Positions 17,985 to 27,752 of a stretch of 64,000 nucleotides of DNA are shown here, one piece after another (the stretch's first letter is position 1; each line of letters opens with the position of its first letter). Under the pieces are notes generated by a model. It ran no database searches and was not told where the DNA came from. It saw nothing but the letters and a program-made list of their open reading frames with translations. Position numbers and translations under genes: made by a program. The DNA is from Bradyrhizobium sp. CIAT3101 (GTDB lineage: Bacteria; Pseudomonadota; Alphaproteobacteria; Rhizobiales; Xanthobacteraceae): assembly GCF_029714945.1 (NCBI RefSeq), contig NZ_CP121634.1, positions 248,001 through 312,000 on the forward strand. The letters run 5' to 3'.

Positions 17985-18752
17985 TCACACCGTCTTCTCC
18001 GGCCACCGGCAGAGATCGTTGATCAGGCAAACCTCGCAGCGCGGCTTGCGCGCGAGGCAAGTATAGCGGCCGTGCAGGATCAGCCAATGATGGGCATGCA
18101 GCATGAACTCGGCCGGGATCACCTTTTCGAGACCAAGCTCGACTTCCAGCGGCGTCTTGCCGGGCGCCAGTCCGGTGCGATTGCCGACGCGGAAGACGTG
18201 CGTGTCGACCGCCATGGTGTGCTCGCCGAAGGCCATGTTGAGCACGACGTTGGCGGTCTTACGTCCCGCGCCCGGCAGCGACTCGATCTCGGCCCGCGTA
18301 CGCGGCACCTCGCCGCCGAAATCGCTGAGCACCTTGGCCGACAGTGCGATCACGTTCTTGGCCTTGGTACGGTAGAGGCCGATGGTCTTGATGTACTCGC
18401 GCAGGCGCTCTTCGCCGAGGTCGAGCATCTTCTGCGGCGTGTCCGCGATCTCGAACAAGGCGCGTGTCGCCTTGTTGACGCCGGCATCGGTTGCCTGTGC
18501 CGACAACACCACGGCAACCAGTAGCGTGAACGGATTGACGTGCTCGAGCTCACCCCTCGGCTCGGGATTGGCCTGTTGGAAACGGCTGAAGACCTCGCGA
18601 ACTTCCGCCGGCGTCCAAGGTTTCATAGAATTGGGTTTGATGCCCTTGAGGGATTTCTTCGCAGGCGCCTTCGGTTTGGCCGTGGCTGCCTTTGCCTTTT
18701 TCTTCGGCACCGCCGCTTTGCGCGAGGCCGGCTTGCGGGTGATTTTCGCCAT
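17985..18752 (-). CDS. nth: Endonuclease III (DNA glycosylase/AP lyase)
   Basis: A base-excision repair enzyme that removes oxidised pyrimidines and nicks abasic sites. The helix-hairpin-helix with LPGAGRKTANVVL holds the catalytic Lys, VDTHVFRV holds the catalytic Asp, and four Cys near the C-terminus (spacing 6, 2, 5) bind a [4Fe-4S] cluster. The core begins near residue 43 (MKPWTPAEV). The first 42 residues are a Lys/Ala/Pro-rich tail absent from E. coli Nth. Only 22 bp separate this start from the divergent DUF2244 start, so translation could instead begin at M43 (18626), but neither site has a strong ribosome motif. Confidence 0.92.
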   Translation of the reverse strand: MAKITRKPASRKAAVPKKKAKAATAKPKAPAKKSLKGIKPNSMKPWTPAEVREVFSRFQQANPEPRGELEHVNPFTLLVAVVLSAQATDAGVNKATRALFEIADTPQKMLDLGEERLREYIKTIGLYRTKAKNVIALSAKVLSDFGGEVPRTRAEIESLPGAGRKTANVVLNMAFGEHTMAVDTHVFRVGNRTGLAPGKTPLEVELGLEKVIPAEFMLHAHHWLILHGRYTCLARKPRCEVCLINDLCRWPEKTV

Positions 18753-18774
18753 GATCGGGATATACTGAGGGACG

Positions 18775-19308
18775 ATGAGCACAGGCAACGAAATTGAGCG
18801 CAAGCCTTCTGAAGATCCGCGCGAACAGCAGATCTTCTCCGCGCTGCTGACGCCGCACCGCTCGCTGAACCGCACCGGCTTCCTCGCCGTGATGCTGTTC
18901 CTGAGCGTCGTCAGCTTCGTCACCGGAATAGTCTTCCTGATGAAGGGCGCCTGGCCGGTGCTCGGCTTTTTCGGCCTCGACGTGCTCGTGGTCTGGTGGG
19001 CCTTCAAGGTCAATTTCCGGACCGGGCGGGCGCGCGAGGAGATCACGGTCACGACCTCTGAATTGCGCGTGCGCCGCGTCAGCCACCACGGCCAGGTGGC
19101 CGAATTCACCTTCAATCCGCTCTGGGTCCGCCTCGACATGGAGGTCGACGAGGATTTTGGCATCGAGCATCTCTACCTGATCTCGCGCGGTCACCAGATC
19201 CAGATCGCACGTTTTTTAGGGCCTGATGAAAAAGCGAGTTTTTACAAAGGCTTGATCGAGGCGCTGAACGCCGCCAAGCGCGGCCCGACCTACAACCCGG
19301 TGACCTGA
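18775..19308 (+). CDS. DUF2244 family membrane protein
   Basis: A 177-residue protein of the DUF2244 family, common in alphaproteobacteria and of unknown function. Two close hydrophobic segments lie at about 37-58 and 62-80, forming a hairpin in the inner membrane. A soluble C-terminal part follows (ITVTTSELRVRR, GIEHLYLISRGHQIQIARFLGP). Members often lie beside nth, as here, but no mechanism is known. Its promoter must overlap the nth coding region because the gap is only 22 bp. Confidence 0.82.
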   Translation: MSTGNEIERKPSEDPREQQIFSALLTPHRSLNRTGFLAVMLFLSVVSFVTGIVFLMKGAWPVLGFFGLDVLVVWWAFKVNFRTGRAREEITVTTSELRVRRVSHHGQVAEFTFNPLWVRLDMEVDEDFGIEHLYLISRGHQIQIARFLGPDEKASFYKGLIEALNAAKRGPTYNPVT

Positions 19309-19363
19309 AGCGCAGTCGGAAATCGGGTGGTTTCGCATCCCTGCCGCGCCTACATTTCCGACC

Positions 19364-20260
19364 ATGATGACACTCGCCATACATGACCAGCGCCTGGCCA
19401 AGCCGGGCCCCCAGAACGCCGCGCTGCGCGACTACGATTCCGTGCGCCGGGCCATCGCGTTCATCTCGGAGAACTGGCGCGCGCAGCCGACCATCGAGGC
19501 GATGGCCGACGCGGCCGGCGTCACGCCGGATGAGCTGCACCATCTGTTCCGCCGCTGGGCCTCGATCACGCCGAAGGCCTTCATGCAGGCGCTCACCCTC
19601 GACCACGCCAAGGGATTGCTGCGGGACTCCGCCAGCATTCTCGATGCGGCGCTCGACTCCGGGCTCTCGGGTCCCGGCCGGCTGCACGACCTCTTCGTCA
19701 CGCACGAGGCGATGTCGCCGGGCGAATGGAAGAACGGCGGCGCGGGCTTGACCTTGCGCTACGGCTTCCATCCCTCGCCGTTCGGCACTGCGATCGTGAT
19801 CGCGACCGATCGCGGCCTCTCGGGTCTCGCCTTCGCCGACCCCGGCGAGGAGAAGGCGTCGCTGGCCGACATGACGCGACGCTGGCCGAACGCAACTTAC
19901 ATCGAGGATCACGAAGGCACCGCGCCGCTGGCGCAACGCATCTTCGACACGAAACTGTGGCGGCCGGACCAGCCGCTGCGCGTGGTGATGATCGGCACCG
20001 ATTTCGAGGTGCGGGTGTGGGAGACGCTGTTGAAGATCCCGATGGGACGCGCGGTGTCGTATTCCGACATCGCCTGCAACATCGACAATCCGAAGGCCTC
20101 GCGCGCCGTCGGTGCAGCGGTCGGAAAAAACCCCGTCTCCTTCGTCGTGCCGTGTCACCGCGCCCTCGGCAAGAGCGGCACGCTCACCGGCTATCACTGG
20201 GGCATCACCCGCAAGCAGGCGATGCTGGGCTGGGAGGCCGGGCAGCTGGGGATGCAGTAG
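19364..20260 (+). CDS. AraC-type HTH / methylated-DNA-protein-cysteine methyltransferase fusion (Ada-like)
   Basis: A 298-residue fusion. An AraC helix-turn-helix lies at about residues 20-110 and an O6-alkylguanine-DNA alkyltransferase domain at about 120-295. The acceptor Cys is C264 in VVPCHR; RAVSYSDIA and the RAVGAAVGKNP segment are the DNA-binding and recognition parts. Full Ada proteins also carry an N-terminal methyl-phosphotriester domain with four zinc Cys, which is absent here, so the activation switch must differ. Together with nth it makes a small DNA-repair neighbourhood. ATG codons at 19364 and 19367 are equally possible. Confidence 0.88.
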   Translation: MMTLAIHDQRLAKPGPQNAALRDYDSVRRAIAFISENWRAQPTIEAMADAAGVTPDELHHLFRRWASITPKAFMQALTLDHAKGLLRDSASILDAALDSGLSGPGRLHDLFVTHEAMSPGEWKNGGAGLTLRYGFHPSPFGTAIVIATDRGLSGLAFADPGEEKASLADMTRRWPNATYIEDHEGTAPLAQRIFDTKLWRPDQPLRVVMIGTDFEVRVWETLLKIPMGRAVSYSDIACNIDNPKASRAVGAAVGKNPVSFVVPCHRALGKSGTLTGYHWGITRKQAMLGWEAGQLGMQ

Positions 20261-20308
20261 ACGTCGCGCACGCGGCGCGCGATGCCTCCCGCTTGCGGCA
20301 TCGACCGG

Positions 20309-22264
20309 TCACGATCGCTCGGGGATGACCGGCAAGACCACGAGCGACGGGCGATCGCGGTCCAGATAGATGCTGTTGCGAGCCACCCGGCGCGAGAGGC
20401 CCTTGCCCTCGGATGCGCCGGTGTTCGGGTTAACGTCGAAGTGGGGAAAATTGCTCGACGAGACATCGAGCCGGATGCGGTGCCCGCGCCGGAAGAGATT
20501 GGCGGTGGGGAAAGCCTCGACCGTCACTGCAACAGGTTCGCCCGGGTGCAGCAGCTCGGGCTTCTCCCAGGAATTGCGATAGCGCAGCCGCAGGATGCCG
20601 TCGGTCAGGTTCATGGCGAAGCCCTGCGGATAATCATCAGACGACGGATAGACGTCGATCAGCTTGATCGTGATGTCGGTATCGAGCTGGTCGGACGAAA
20701 CCCAGAGATGAGCCACGATCGGCCCGGTGATTTCGATGTCGCGATCGAGCACCGGCGTCTCGAAGACCAGCACGTCGGGGCGTGCGGCAAGCGGAAGATA
20801 GGGCTCGCGCGAGCCGAAGAAGCGCGGTCCCTCGGTCTGGTCAAACGCCCCGCCAACCATCACGGGAGCGCCCGAAGTCACCGTACCACCGATCGTCGGC
20901 ACCGGATGCGCCGGATCGAAATCGAAGGTCAGCGGCTCGACTGCTGCCGCAGGCGGTTCCGGCGCGAGACGGCCGTTCTCATGCAGATGGTAGGGCGTAT
21001 TGCGCGCGTCCGGGATAGGCCAGTCCTTTTCGGCGCGCCAGCGTCCGCCATGGTCGAGCCGGCCTGCAGCATTGCGGCGGCCGGAGCCGCCTCCCATGAC
21101 GAAAATCCGTACCGCCGGCTCTTCGGCCACACCGTTGGGCTCGCCCTTCAGCCAGGCGTCGAACCAGCGCAATCGCAGGCTCAGATAATCCTGCGCCAGA
21201 TTGCGGTCGAGCGTGGCGGCCGGCCCGAAATCGACGTCGCCTGCATAGGTCAGCGAGCGGTCGCCGTGCGTCCAGGGGCCAAGGATCAGCCTGACCGGGC
21301 CCTTCTTGCGGGCCTTGAGACCGATGTAATTTTCGGTCGCCGTGCGCGGATAGGGATCATACCACGCCGACATGTGCACCATCGGCGCGTCACTGAACTG
21401 ATCGTAGTAGCCAGCCGCGTGAATGCCGATCTGCTTCCAGTAATCGTCGAAATTGCCGTGTTCCCACTGGTCGTAGACATAGTTTTCGTATTCGGGAGCG
21501 GGCGTCAGCGGAGAATGGCCGCGCTTCCAGGGCATGCGCGCGAACCAGGCCTTCAGGTCGATGGCCTTCATTTCGGCGAGCCGGATTGGATCGTTCTGAA
21601 CCGCAGGGCTGACCAGTCCGTTGTTGAAGCCCCAGGTCACCTGCTTCAGCTCGAAGGCTCCGCCCTGGCGAATCCCGCCCTGGTAGGAATTGGAGAAGCC
21701 GCCGCTGTCGAGAAACATCGCGGCAATGCCTGGCGGGTTGGTGCAACCGAGCGCGCCCTGGGTATGAGCCGCGTAGGATAGCCCCATGGTGCCGATCTTG
21801 CCGTTGCACCACGGCTGAGCCACGATCCATTTGCAGCAATCGTAGCCATCGTTTCCGTCGCTCAGATATTTGACGAACTCGCCTTCGGAATCATAGCGCC
21901 CGCGGCAGTCCTGATAGATCACGACATAGCCGGTCCTTGCGAAGAACGCCGCAACCTCGGCACGCGATTTCGGTTTCGGCTCCGCGACGGATATTTCGGA
22001 TCGACTGACGATATTGCGGCCGTAGGGGGTACGCTCGAGAATGACAGGAAACGGGCCGGGCAGTGCCTTCCCGTTCAGCGCGGGGCGGTAGACATCGGTG
22101 GCAAGCCTGATGCCGTCGCGCATCGGCACCATGATTTTGGCTTCGAGGATCACCTCGTAGGACTGGGCCGCCTTTCCGGCGCCGGCGACCGACATCAAAC
22201 CAAGGCCAATGCCAAGCTTGGCGGCTTCACGTCGGGAGATTCCGCTCCGTGCCGAACCGTCCAT
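20309..22264 (-). CDS. CocE/NonD-family alpha/beta hydrolase, Tat-exported
   Basis: A 651-residue serine hydrolase of the CocE/NonD (S15-like) family, which cleaves esters or N-acyl bonds. A twin-arginine signal (SRREAAKLG, then hydrophobic to about residue 33) predicts folded export. The nucleophile is S163 in GLSYAAHTQ. The N-terminal alpha/beta domain (MRDGIRLATDVYRP) is followed by a C-terminal jelly-roll domain with GHRIRLDVSSSNFPHFDVNPNTG, a family hallmark. It runs in the same direction as gpmA but begins 45 bp after it. The natural substrate is not predictable. Confidence 0.88.
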   Translation of the reverse strand: MDGSARSGISRREAAKLGIGLGLMSVAGAGKAAQSYEVILEAKIMVPMRDGIRLATDVYRPALNGKALPGPFPVILERTPYGRNIVSRSEISVAEPKPKSRAEVAAFFARTGYVVIYQDCRGRYDSEGEFVKYLSDGNDGYDCCKWIVAQPWCNGKIGTMGLSYAAHTQGALGCTNPPGIAAMFLDSGGFSNSYQGGIRQGGAFELKQVTWGFNNGLVSPAVQNDPIRLAEMKAIDLKAWFARMPWKRGHSPLTPAPEYENYVYDQWEHGNFDDYWKQIGIHAAGYYDQFSDAPMVHMSAWYDPYPRTATENYIGLKARKKGPVRLILGPWTHGDRSLTYAGDVDFGPAATLDRNLAQDYLSLRLRWFDAWLKGEPNGVAEEPAVRIFVMGGGSGRRNAAGRLDHGGRWRAEKDWPIPDARNTPYHLHENGRLAPEPPAAAVEPLTFDFDPAHPVPTIGGTVTSGAPVMVGGAFDQTEGPRFFGSREPYLPLAARPDVLVFETPVLDRDIEITGPIVAHLWVSSDQLDTDITIKLIDVYPSSDDYPQGFAMNLTDGILRLRYRNSWEKPELLHPGEPVAVTVEAFPTANLFRRGHRIRLDVSSSNFPHFDVNPNTGASEGKGLSRRVARNSIYLDRDRPSLVVLPVIPERS

Positions 22265-22309
22265 GGAGGCCCGCCCTTTCTGCGCCGCTCCGCACCAGCT
22301 CCCGAACGA

Positions 22310-22933
22310 TTACGACGCCAGATCCAGCTTCGACGCCACCGTCGAATCCGCATTGAGCCGATAGATAATCGGCACGCCGGTCGCGAGCTCGCGCTTCAAA
22401 ATGCCTTCGGGCGACAGCTTCTCCAGCACCATGATCAGCGCGCGCAGCGAGTTGCCGTGGGCGGCGACCAGCGTACGCTTGCCGTTGAGCACGCCGGGCA
22501 GGATTTCCTGCACGTAATAGGGCAGCGCGCGCGCCAACGTGTCCTTCAGGCTTTCGCCACCGGGCGGCGGCACGTCGTAGGAGCGGCGCCAGATCAGCAC
22601 CTGGTCCTCGCCCCACTTCTTGCGCGCGTCGTCCTTGTTGAGGCCGGAGAGATCGCCGTAGTCGCGCTCGTTCAGCGCAAGGTCTTTCGAGGTCGGCAGG
22701 CCCTTCTGGCCGAGCTCGCCGAGAATGAGATCGAGCGTGTGCTGCGCGCGCGTGAGCACCGAGGTGTAGGCGACGTCGAACACGAGGCCCTGTGCCTTGA
22801 GCTTGCGGCCCGCCTCGGAGGCTTCCTTCACGCCGAGCTCGGTGAGATCAGGGTCCTTCCAGCCGGTAAACAGGTTCTTCAGATTCCATTCGCTCTGGCC
22901 GTGCCGCACCAGCACGAGAAGACGTTCGCTCAT
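22310..22933 (-). CDS. gpmA: 2,3-bisphosphoglycerate-dependent phosphoglycerate mutase
   Basis: A glycolytic enzyme interconverting 3- and 2-phosphoglycerate. It has the phosphohistidine motif RHGQSEWN near the N-terminus, then [13 protein letters not shown], the ERDYGDLSG loop, and [11 protein letters not shown] with the second His. At 207 residues it is shorter than the enterobacterial enzyme (about 250), as is usual in alphaproteobacteria. It follows dapB with a 25 bp gap, so the two are probably co-transcribed. Confidence 0.93.
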   Translation of the reverse strand: MSERLLVLVRHGQSEWNLKNLFTGWKDPDLTELGVKEASEAGRKLKAQGLVFDVAYTSVLTRAQHTLDLILGELGQKGLPTSKDLALNERDYGDLSGLNKDDARKKWGEDQVLIWRRSYDVPPPGGESLKDTLARALPYYVQEILPGVLNGKRTLVAAHGNSLRALIMVLEKLSPEGILKRELATGVPIIYRLNADSTVASKLDLAS

Positions 22934-22958
22934 TGACAGTTTCCGTTGCTTGCTTGGT

Positions 22959-23777
22959 TCAGATGTCAGCGAGGCCGAGCACGTCGGCCATGGAGTAGTG
23001 TCCCGGCTTCTTGCCGTGCGCCCACAACGCCGCTTTCAGCGCGCCGTGTGCGAACAGCATGCGGTCTTCGGCGAGATGCGACAGCGTCAGGCGCTCGAAC
23101 TGGCCGAGGAAGGTCACGCTGTGCTCGCCGGCGACGGTGCCGCCGCGCAACGAGGCAAAGCCGATCGCGCCGGGCTTGCGCGCGCCGGTGATGCCGTCGC
23201 GACCGCGTTCCGAATGCTCATCGTCGAGCGGGATGCCGCGACCGGCAGCCGCCGCCTGGCCCAGCATCAGCGCAGTGCCCGAGGGGGCATCGACCTTCAT
23301 GCGGTGATGGGACTCGACGATCTCGATGTCGAAATTCTCGTCGAGCGCCTTGGCGACGCGCTTGACCACCGCGGCGAGCAGATTGACACCCAGGCTCATA
23401 TTGCCCGACTGAACCACGACGGCGCGGTTGGTGACGCTCTTGATCACGGCGTTGTCGGAAGCCGACAGCCCGGTCGTGCCGATGACATGGACGAGCCCGC
23501 GCTCGGCGGCGATCGCGACATTGGCGATGGTCGCGGCCGGCACGGTGAAATCCAGAATGCCGTCGGCGTCCTTGGACATCGCCCAGAGGTCGGCGGACAG
23601 CTTGATGCCGTTTTCGGGCAGGCCCGCGAGCACGCCGGCATCCTTGCCGAGCAACTCCGAGCCCGGCGCCTCCAGGGCGCCTGCGAGCACCGCGCCTTTG
23701 CTGTCGGCAATCGCCCGCGTCAGGGCGCGGCCCATCCGGCCACCGGCTCCAGCAACAATCAGGCGCATATCTGACAT
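22959..23777 (-). CDS. dapB: 4-hydroxy-tetrahydrodipicolinate reductase
   Basis: The enzyme of lysine and meso-diaminopimelate synthesis that reduces the dihydrodipicolinate precursor with NAD(P)H. The nucleotide-binding motif [11 protein letters not shown] is at the N-terminus. [17 protein letters not shown] is the catalytic and substrate segment with the His pair and Lys. [13 protein letters not shown] matches the family. Length of 272 residues is standard. It heads a probable operon with gpmA. Confidence 0.95.
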   Translation of the reverse strand: MSDMRLIVAGAGGRMGRALTRAIADSKGAVLAGALEAPGSELLGKDAGVLAGLPENGIKLSADLWAMSKDADGILDFTVPAATIANVAIAAERGLVHVIGTTGLSASDNAVIKSVTNRAVVVQSGNMSLGVNLLAAVVKRVAKALDENFDIEIVESHHRMKVDAPSGTALMLGQAAAAGRGIPLDDEHSERGRDGITGARKPGAIGFASLRGGTVAGEHSVTFLGQFERLTLSHLAEDRMLFAHGALKAALWAHGKKPGHYSMADVLGLADI

Positions 23778-23857
23778 GGTTTGATCCTCTCAGCGCCGTT
23801 GTAGCGGCGGGATGCAGTTCCGGCAACCGAGAGGCCATGGGCGCACGACGCGCACCC

Positions 23858-24039
23858 ACCCTCCCCTGGAGGGGGAGGGTCGGCTCACATGGAGCGAAGC
23901 GAAATGTGAGACGGGGTGGGGTGACAGTCTCTCCGCGACGCACAGTCCCCGTGTGGAGAGATCACCCCACCCCGCCCGCGCTTCGCGCGATCGACCCACG
24001 GGCGAGCTACGCTCGTCCCGGACCCCTCCAGGGGAGGGT
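23858..24039. repeat. Family D-related long palindromic element
   Basis: A 182 bp element between DUF1330 and dapB. Its ends (23858-23875 and 24022-24039) are inverted copies around CCCTCCCCTGGAGGGG. A nested pair lies inside (CACCCCACCCCG near 23964, inverted to CGGGGTGGGGTGA near 23912). A single similar arm lies at 6060-6077. It separates dapB from the DUF1330-pyrF group. Confidence 0.7.
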
Positions 24040-24054
24040 AAAGAAGACCGTGCC

Positions 24055-24366
24055 TCAGCCGTCCGATGGCTGCGGGCCGTCATAGCCCTCGATGATGATG
24101 AGGTCGGCGATCGAGTGCGGTTGGCGCACCTTGATGTTGGCCTGGTATTCCGGGGAATTGTAGCAGGCGATCGCGGTCTGGTAGTCCGGGAATTCGATCA
24201 CGACGTTGCGGGTGCGGCTTGCACCTTCGACGGTGGTGAACTTGCCGGCGCGGACGACGAAGCGGCCACCCCATTTCTTGAAGATCGGACCATTGGCGAC
24301 GGCGTAGGGCTTGTAGCCCTCGTCACTGCTCACGTCGACGCGTCCGATCCAGTAGCCTTTTGCCAT
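24055..24366 (-). CDS. DUF1330 domain-containing protein
   Basis: A 103-residue protein of the DUF1330 family, a dimeric ferredoxin-like alpha/beta fold of unknown function. It shows MAKGYWIGRVDV at the start, GGRFVVRAGKF and the conserved RNVVIEFPDYQTAIACYNSPEYQ. The ATG at 24366 is chosen over upstream options because GGGAGAAG lies 6 nt before it. It follows pyrF by 22 bp and is probably in the same transcript. It may be a small-molecule binding protein or monooxygenase-like. Confidence 0.85.
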   Translation of the reverse strand: MAKGYWIGRVDVSSDEGYKPYAVANGPIFKKWGGRFVVRAGKFTTVEGASRTRNVVIEFPDYQTAIACYNSPEYQANIKVRQPHSIADLIIIEGYDGPQPSDG

Positions 24367-24388
24367 TGTTCTTCTCCCTGGGTGTTGG

Positions 24389-25099
24389 TTAGGCAAGTGC
24401 CTGCGCAATCTCGACCTGGATGGCCTCTGCGATCGCCTTGGGGTCGGAGGCTTCCACCACCGGCCGCCCGACGACGAGATAATCCGCGCCCGCGACAATC
24501 GCACGACCGGGCGTCATGATGCGCTTCTGATCGCCTGTTGCCGAACCCGCCGGGCGAATGCCGGGGGTGACGAGATGCATCTGGTGGCCGACGATCTTGC
24601 GCAAGGCTCCGACTTCCTCGGGCGAGGACACGAGCCCGTCGACGCCAAGCACCTGCGCCTGCTGCGCGCGCGCTTCGACCAGCTCTGAGACGCCGAGCCG
24701 GTAGCCGGCCGCGTGCAGATCGTCCTCGTTGTAGGAGGTCAGCACCGTGACGGCGAGGAGCTTCAGCTTCGAGGAGCCGCGGCCTTCGACGGCGCCCTTC
24801 ATGGTCTGCGGATAGGCGTGCACGGTGAGGAAGGTCGCACCCAACTTGGTGATGCTCTCGACGCCTTGCGTCACGGTGTTGCCGATGTCGTGCAGCTTGA
24901 GATCGAGAAAGACCTTCTTGCCCTTGTCGGCAAGCTTGGCGACCAGCGGCAAGCCGCCGGCATAGGCGAGGCGATAGCCGATCTTGTAGAAGGTGACGCT
25001 GTCGCCGAGCCTTGCGATCATCGCCTCCGCGGCATCGACACTGGGTAAATCGAGCGCAACGATCAGGCGGTCTTTCGGGGCGATTTCGGCTTGCGTCAT
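24389..25099 (-). CDS. pyrF: Orotidine 5'-phosphate decarboxylase
   Basis: The last step of UMP synthesis. This 236-residue TIM-barrel enzyme shows LIVALDLPS at the first strand and the catalytic [14 protein letters not shown] tetrad segment (Asp-x-Lys-x-x-Asp). VTPGIRPAG is the phosphate-binding region and [12 protein letters not shown] the last strand. It begins 7 nt after the end of the FMN reductase gene, which suggests co-transcription. Confidence 0.95.
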   Translation of the reverse strand: MTQAEIAPKDRLIVALDLPSVDAAEAMIARLGDSVTFYKIGYRLAYAGGLPLVAKLADKGKKVFLDLKLHDIGNTVTQGVESITKLGATFLTVHAYPQTMKGAVEGRGSSKLKLLAVTVLTSYNEDDLHAAGYRLGVSELVEARAQQAQVLGVDGLVSSPEEVGALRKIVGHQMHLVTPGIRPAGSATGDQKRIMTPGRAIVAGADYLVVGRPVVEASDPKAIAEAIQVEIAQALA

Positions 25100-25105
25100 G
25101 TCACC

Positions 25106-25684
25106 TCACATCATGCGTTGGGAAATGTCGATCAACTGCCGCACCATCTCTTTCATGGCGTCGATATCGCCCTGGTTCTTGAGCCTGTCCATATCGTCAT
25201 AGGCCTGGTCGGCAAAGGCGAGCGTGAGCTGGCTGGCAATCACATTGGCGTGGCAGGATGTCAGGATCAGCCGCAACGCTTGCAGCGCGCGGGCCGCACC
25301 AAGCCGGCTCTGCGAAGCACCGGCAAGCGCGAAGGCGCGGTTGCGGAAGACGTCGCCACGCGCCTCGTGCAGATCCTGCACGCGACTGACCCAATCGATC
25401 GCATTCTTGAGCAGCGGCGGCACCGAGGCGTTGTACTCGGGCGAGACGATCAGCACGCCATGATGCGTACCGATCATGCGCTTGAGATTGATGGCGTGCT
25501 TCGGGATGCCCGACTTGGCCTGGAGATCGCCGTCGTAGATCGGCAGCGGAAAATCGGCGAGCGAGATGCGGGTGACGTCGACGCCGGCCTGGGCGAATTC
25601 ATAGGCGGCGACCGCGGCCAGCTTCGCGTTGTGCGAGCCGGTGCGCAGCGAGCCGGGAATGACCAGGATTTTCGGGGCTGACAT
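25106..25684 (-). CDS. NADPH-dependent FMN reductase family protein
   Basis: A 192-residue flavodoxin-fold reductase. GSLRTGSHNAKLA is the FMN phosphate loop and SPEYNASVPPLLKNAIDW the isoalloxazine-contacting segment, both hallmarks of the ChrR/azoreductase-like family. It probably reduces quinones, chromate or azo compounds using NAD(P)H in the cytosol. The ATG at 25684 has GGAAGAGG directly upstream; an earlier ATG at 25723 lacks such a site. It is in a run of genes from the PmtA-like gene to pyrF. Confidence 0.88.
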   Translation of the reverse strand: MSAPKILVIPGSLRTGSHNAKLAAVAAYEFAQAGVDVTRISLADFPLPIYDGDLQAKSGIPKHAINLKRMIGTHHGVLIVSPEYNASVPPLLKNAIDWVSRVQDLHEARGDVFRNRAFALAGASQSRLGAARALQALRLILTSCHANVIASQLTLAFADQAYDDMDRLKNQGDIDAMKEMVRQLIDISQRMM

Positions 25685-25741
25685 CCTCTTCCATACGTTC
25701 GGCGAAACGAGCCCGCCGCGCATGAAAGGAAGCCGGCGGAA

Positions 25742-26341
25742 TTAGTCCTTGCGATACACCCAGACGCGGGCCGGCGGAAGGTTCATCCAGATCCGTTCCG
25801 AGGCCTCTGTGGACACGCCGGGCAGCGATTTCGGGATCGGCGGCACCACCGCATAGGTGAACTGGACGAAGGGCGCGCCGGGCGAGAGCGCCGTAAAGGC
25901 ATCGCGGATCAGCCGCAGCCGCGTCAGCATCGGTTTCGTGACCAGCGGCAGGCCGGACACGACGGCGGAGGCGGGCGCGCTCAGCACGTTCCAGAGCGTG
26001 TCGCGCAGGCGGTAGGCATCGCCCTGCACCACCTTGGCCTGCGGATAGCGGTCGCGCAAAAGCGCGCAGAAGCCGGGATTGTATTCGACCAGGACGAGGC
26101 GCTTCTGATCAACGCCGCGCTCGACCAGCGCCGAGGTGATGGCGCCGGTGCCGGGCCCGAGCTCGACCACCGGAGCATCCGAATCGACATCGACGTAGTG
26201 AGCCATGGTCCGGGCAAGCAGCTTGCCCGACGGCATCACCGCGCCCATGTGGAGGGGCTTTTCGATCCACGATCTGAGAAAGCGCACCTCGTCATCAAGA
26301 CGAGGCTTCTTCAACGCACGCGCGGACGACGGCAATGGCAT
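25742..26341 (-). CDS. PmtA-like class I SAM-dependent phospholipid N-methyltransferase
   Basis: A 199-residue methyltransferase with the SAM-binding VVELGPGTGAITSAL motif (about 58-72) and an N-terminal segment (FLRSWIEKPLHMGAVMPSG) typical of rhizobial PmtA. PmtA methylates phosphatidylethanolamine on the way to phosphatidylcholine, a lipid needed for rhizobium-plant interaction. The close match in motif and size supports this, but rRNA dimethyladenosine-type enzymes share the fold. It lies downstream of dnaJ on the same strand. Confidence 0.75.
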   Translation of the reverse strand: MPLPSSARALKKPRLDDEVRFLRSWIEKPLHMGAVMPSGKLLARTMAHYVDVDSDAPVVELGPGTGAITSALVERGVDQKRLVLVEYNPGFCALLRDRYPQAKVVQGDAYRLRDTLWNVLSAPASAVVSGLPLVTKPMLTRLRLIRDAFTALSPGAPFVQFTYAVVPPIPKSLPGVSTEASERIWMNLPPARVWVYRKD

Positions 26342-26434
26342 GTCTGGACCGGACGGGACGAGACCGCATGATCGCGGCGTGTCAGAAAATGGTCATAAAC
26401 AGGTATAGGCCGAAGGCGGTACGGTCAAGACGGC

Positions 26435-27565
26435 TCAACTCGCCCGATTACCGAAGAAATCCTTGACCTTGGTGAAGAAACCCTCGGATTCCGGCTGGGT
26501 GTTGCCGGAGGAGAGCTTTTCGAACTCGGCCAGCAATTCCTGCTGCTTCTTGGTGAGGTTCTGCGGGGTCTCGACCACGACCTGGACGTACATGTCGCCC
26601 ATCTGGCGCGAGCGCAGCACCGGCATGCCCTTTGATGCAATGCGGAATCGGCGGGCGGACTGGGTTCCGGCCGGCACCTTCACCTTGGCCTTGCCCTTGT
26701 CGATGGTCGGCACCTCGAATTCACCGCCGAGCGCGGCCGTGACCATCGAGATCGGCACACGGCAATGCAGATCGGCGCCGTCGCGCTGGAAGAACTGATG
26801 CTGGGCCAGCGACAGGAAGATGTAGAGGTCGCCGGGCGGGCCGCCACGGACGCCGGCCTCGCCTTCGCCGGCGAGCCTGATCCGGGTGCCGTCCTCGACG
26901 CCCTGCGGAATGTTGACCGACAGCGTCCGCTCGCGGGTGACGCGACCCTGGCCCGAACAGGACGGGCAGGCGTCCTCGATCATCTGGCCGCGGCCCTGGC
27001 AGCCGGGGCAGGTGCGCTCGAGGGTGAAGAAGCCCTGCGACTGCCGCACGCGGCCGGCGCCGCCGCAGGTCGAGCAGGTCTTCGGCTTGGTGCCGGCCTT
27101 GGCGCCGATGCCCGAGCAGGCCTCGCAGGTGACGGAGACCGGGATCTCGATCTGCGCGGTCTTGCCGCCGAAGGCTTCCTCGAGGGTGATTTCCATGTTG
27201 TAGCGCAGGTCTGCGCCACGCTCACGGCCGCCGCGGCCGCGCTGCCCGGCCATGCCGAACAGGTCTTCGAAGATGTCGGAGAAGGAAGAGGCGAAGCCCG
27301 CGCCGAAACCAGCGCCGCCGCCACCGGGACCGCCCTGCTCGAAAGCGGCGTGGCCGAAGCGGTCATAGGCCGCGCGCTTGTCCTTGTCCTTCAGGACCTC
27401 GTAGGCCTCGTTGATTTCCTTGAACTTGACCTCGCTGCTGTCGTCCCCGGGATTGCGGTCGGGGTGAAACTTCATCGCAAGCTTGCGGAAGGACGATTTC
27501 AGGACCGAATCGTCGGCAGAGCGTTCGACTTCGAGGGTTTCGTAATAGCAGCGCTTGGTGGACAT
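26435..27565 (-). CDS. dnaJ: Chaperone DnaJ
   Basis: The Hsp40 co-chaperone that delivers substrates to DnaK and stimulates its ATPase. The J domain is at 1-70 with HPD in FHPDRNPG, then a Gly/Phe-rich linker. A zinc-finger domain with four CxxCxGxG repeats lies around 145-215 ([32 protein letters not shown]), followed by the C-terminal peptide-binding domain. It follows dnaK on the same strand after 258 bp with a strong hairpin between them, so its expression may be lower than that of dnaK. Confidence 0.97.
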   Translation of the reverse strand: MSTKRCYYETLEVERSADDSVLKSSFRKLAMKFHPDRNPGDDSSEVKFKEINEAYEVLKDKDKRAAYDRFGHAAFEQGGPGGGGAGFGAGFASSFSDIFEDLFGMAGQRGRGGRERGADLRYNMEITLEEAFGGKTAQIEIPVSVTCEACSGIGAKAGTKPKTCSTCGGAGRVRQSQGFFTLERTCPGCQGRGQMIEDACPSCSGQGRVTRERTLSVNIPQGVEDGTRIRLAGEGEAGVRGGPPGDLYIFLSLAQHQFFQRDGADLHCRVPISMVTAALGGEFEVPTIDKGKAKVKVPAGTQSARRFRIASKGMPVLRSRQMGDMYVQVVVETPQNLTKKQQELLAEFEKLSSGNTQPESEGFFTKVKDFFGNRAS

Positions 27566-27752
27566 TTCTGACTCGGCCTATCCAATCGCGATTCAAGTCG
27601 GGGCGAAGCAACGTCGCCACGCGACCATATAGGCAGCCTTCCGCGCGATGGCAGAGGGCTGCATGGCAGCGTTGAGCTTAGTGGCTGGGAATTGATTGAT
27701 CGTAACGGGACCGATCGAAACAGATCCGCCGCCCGTCGCGCCCGACACGAAA

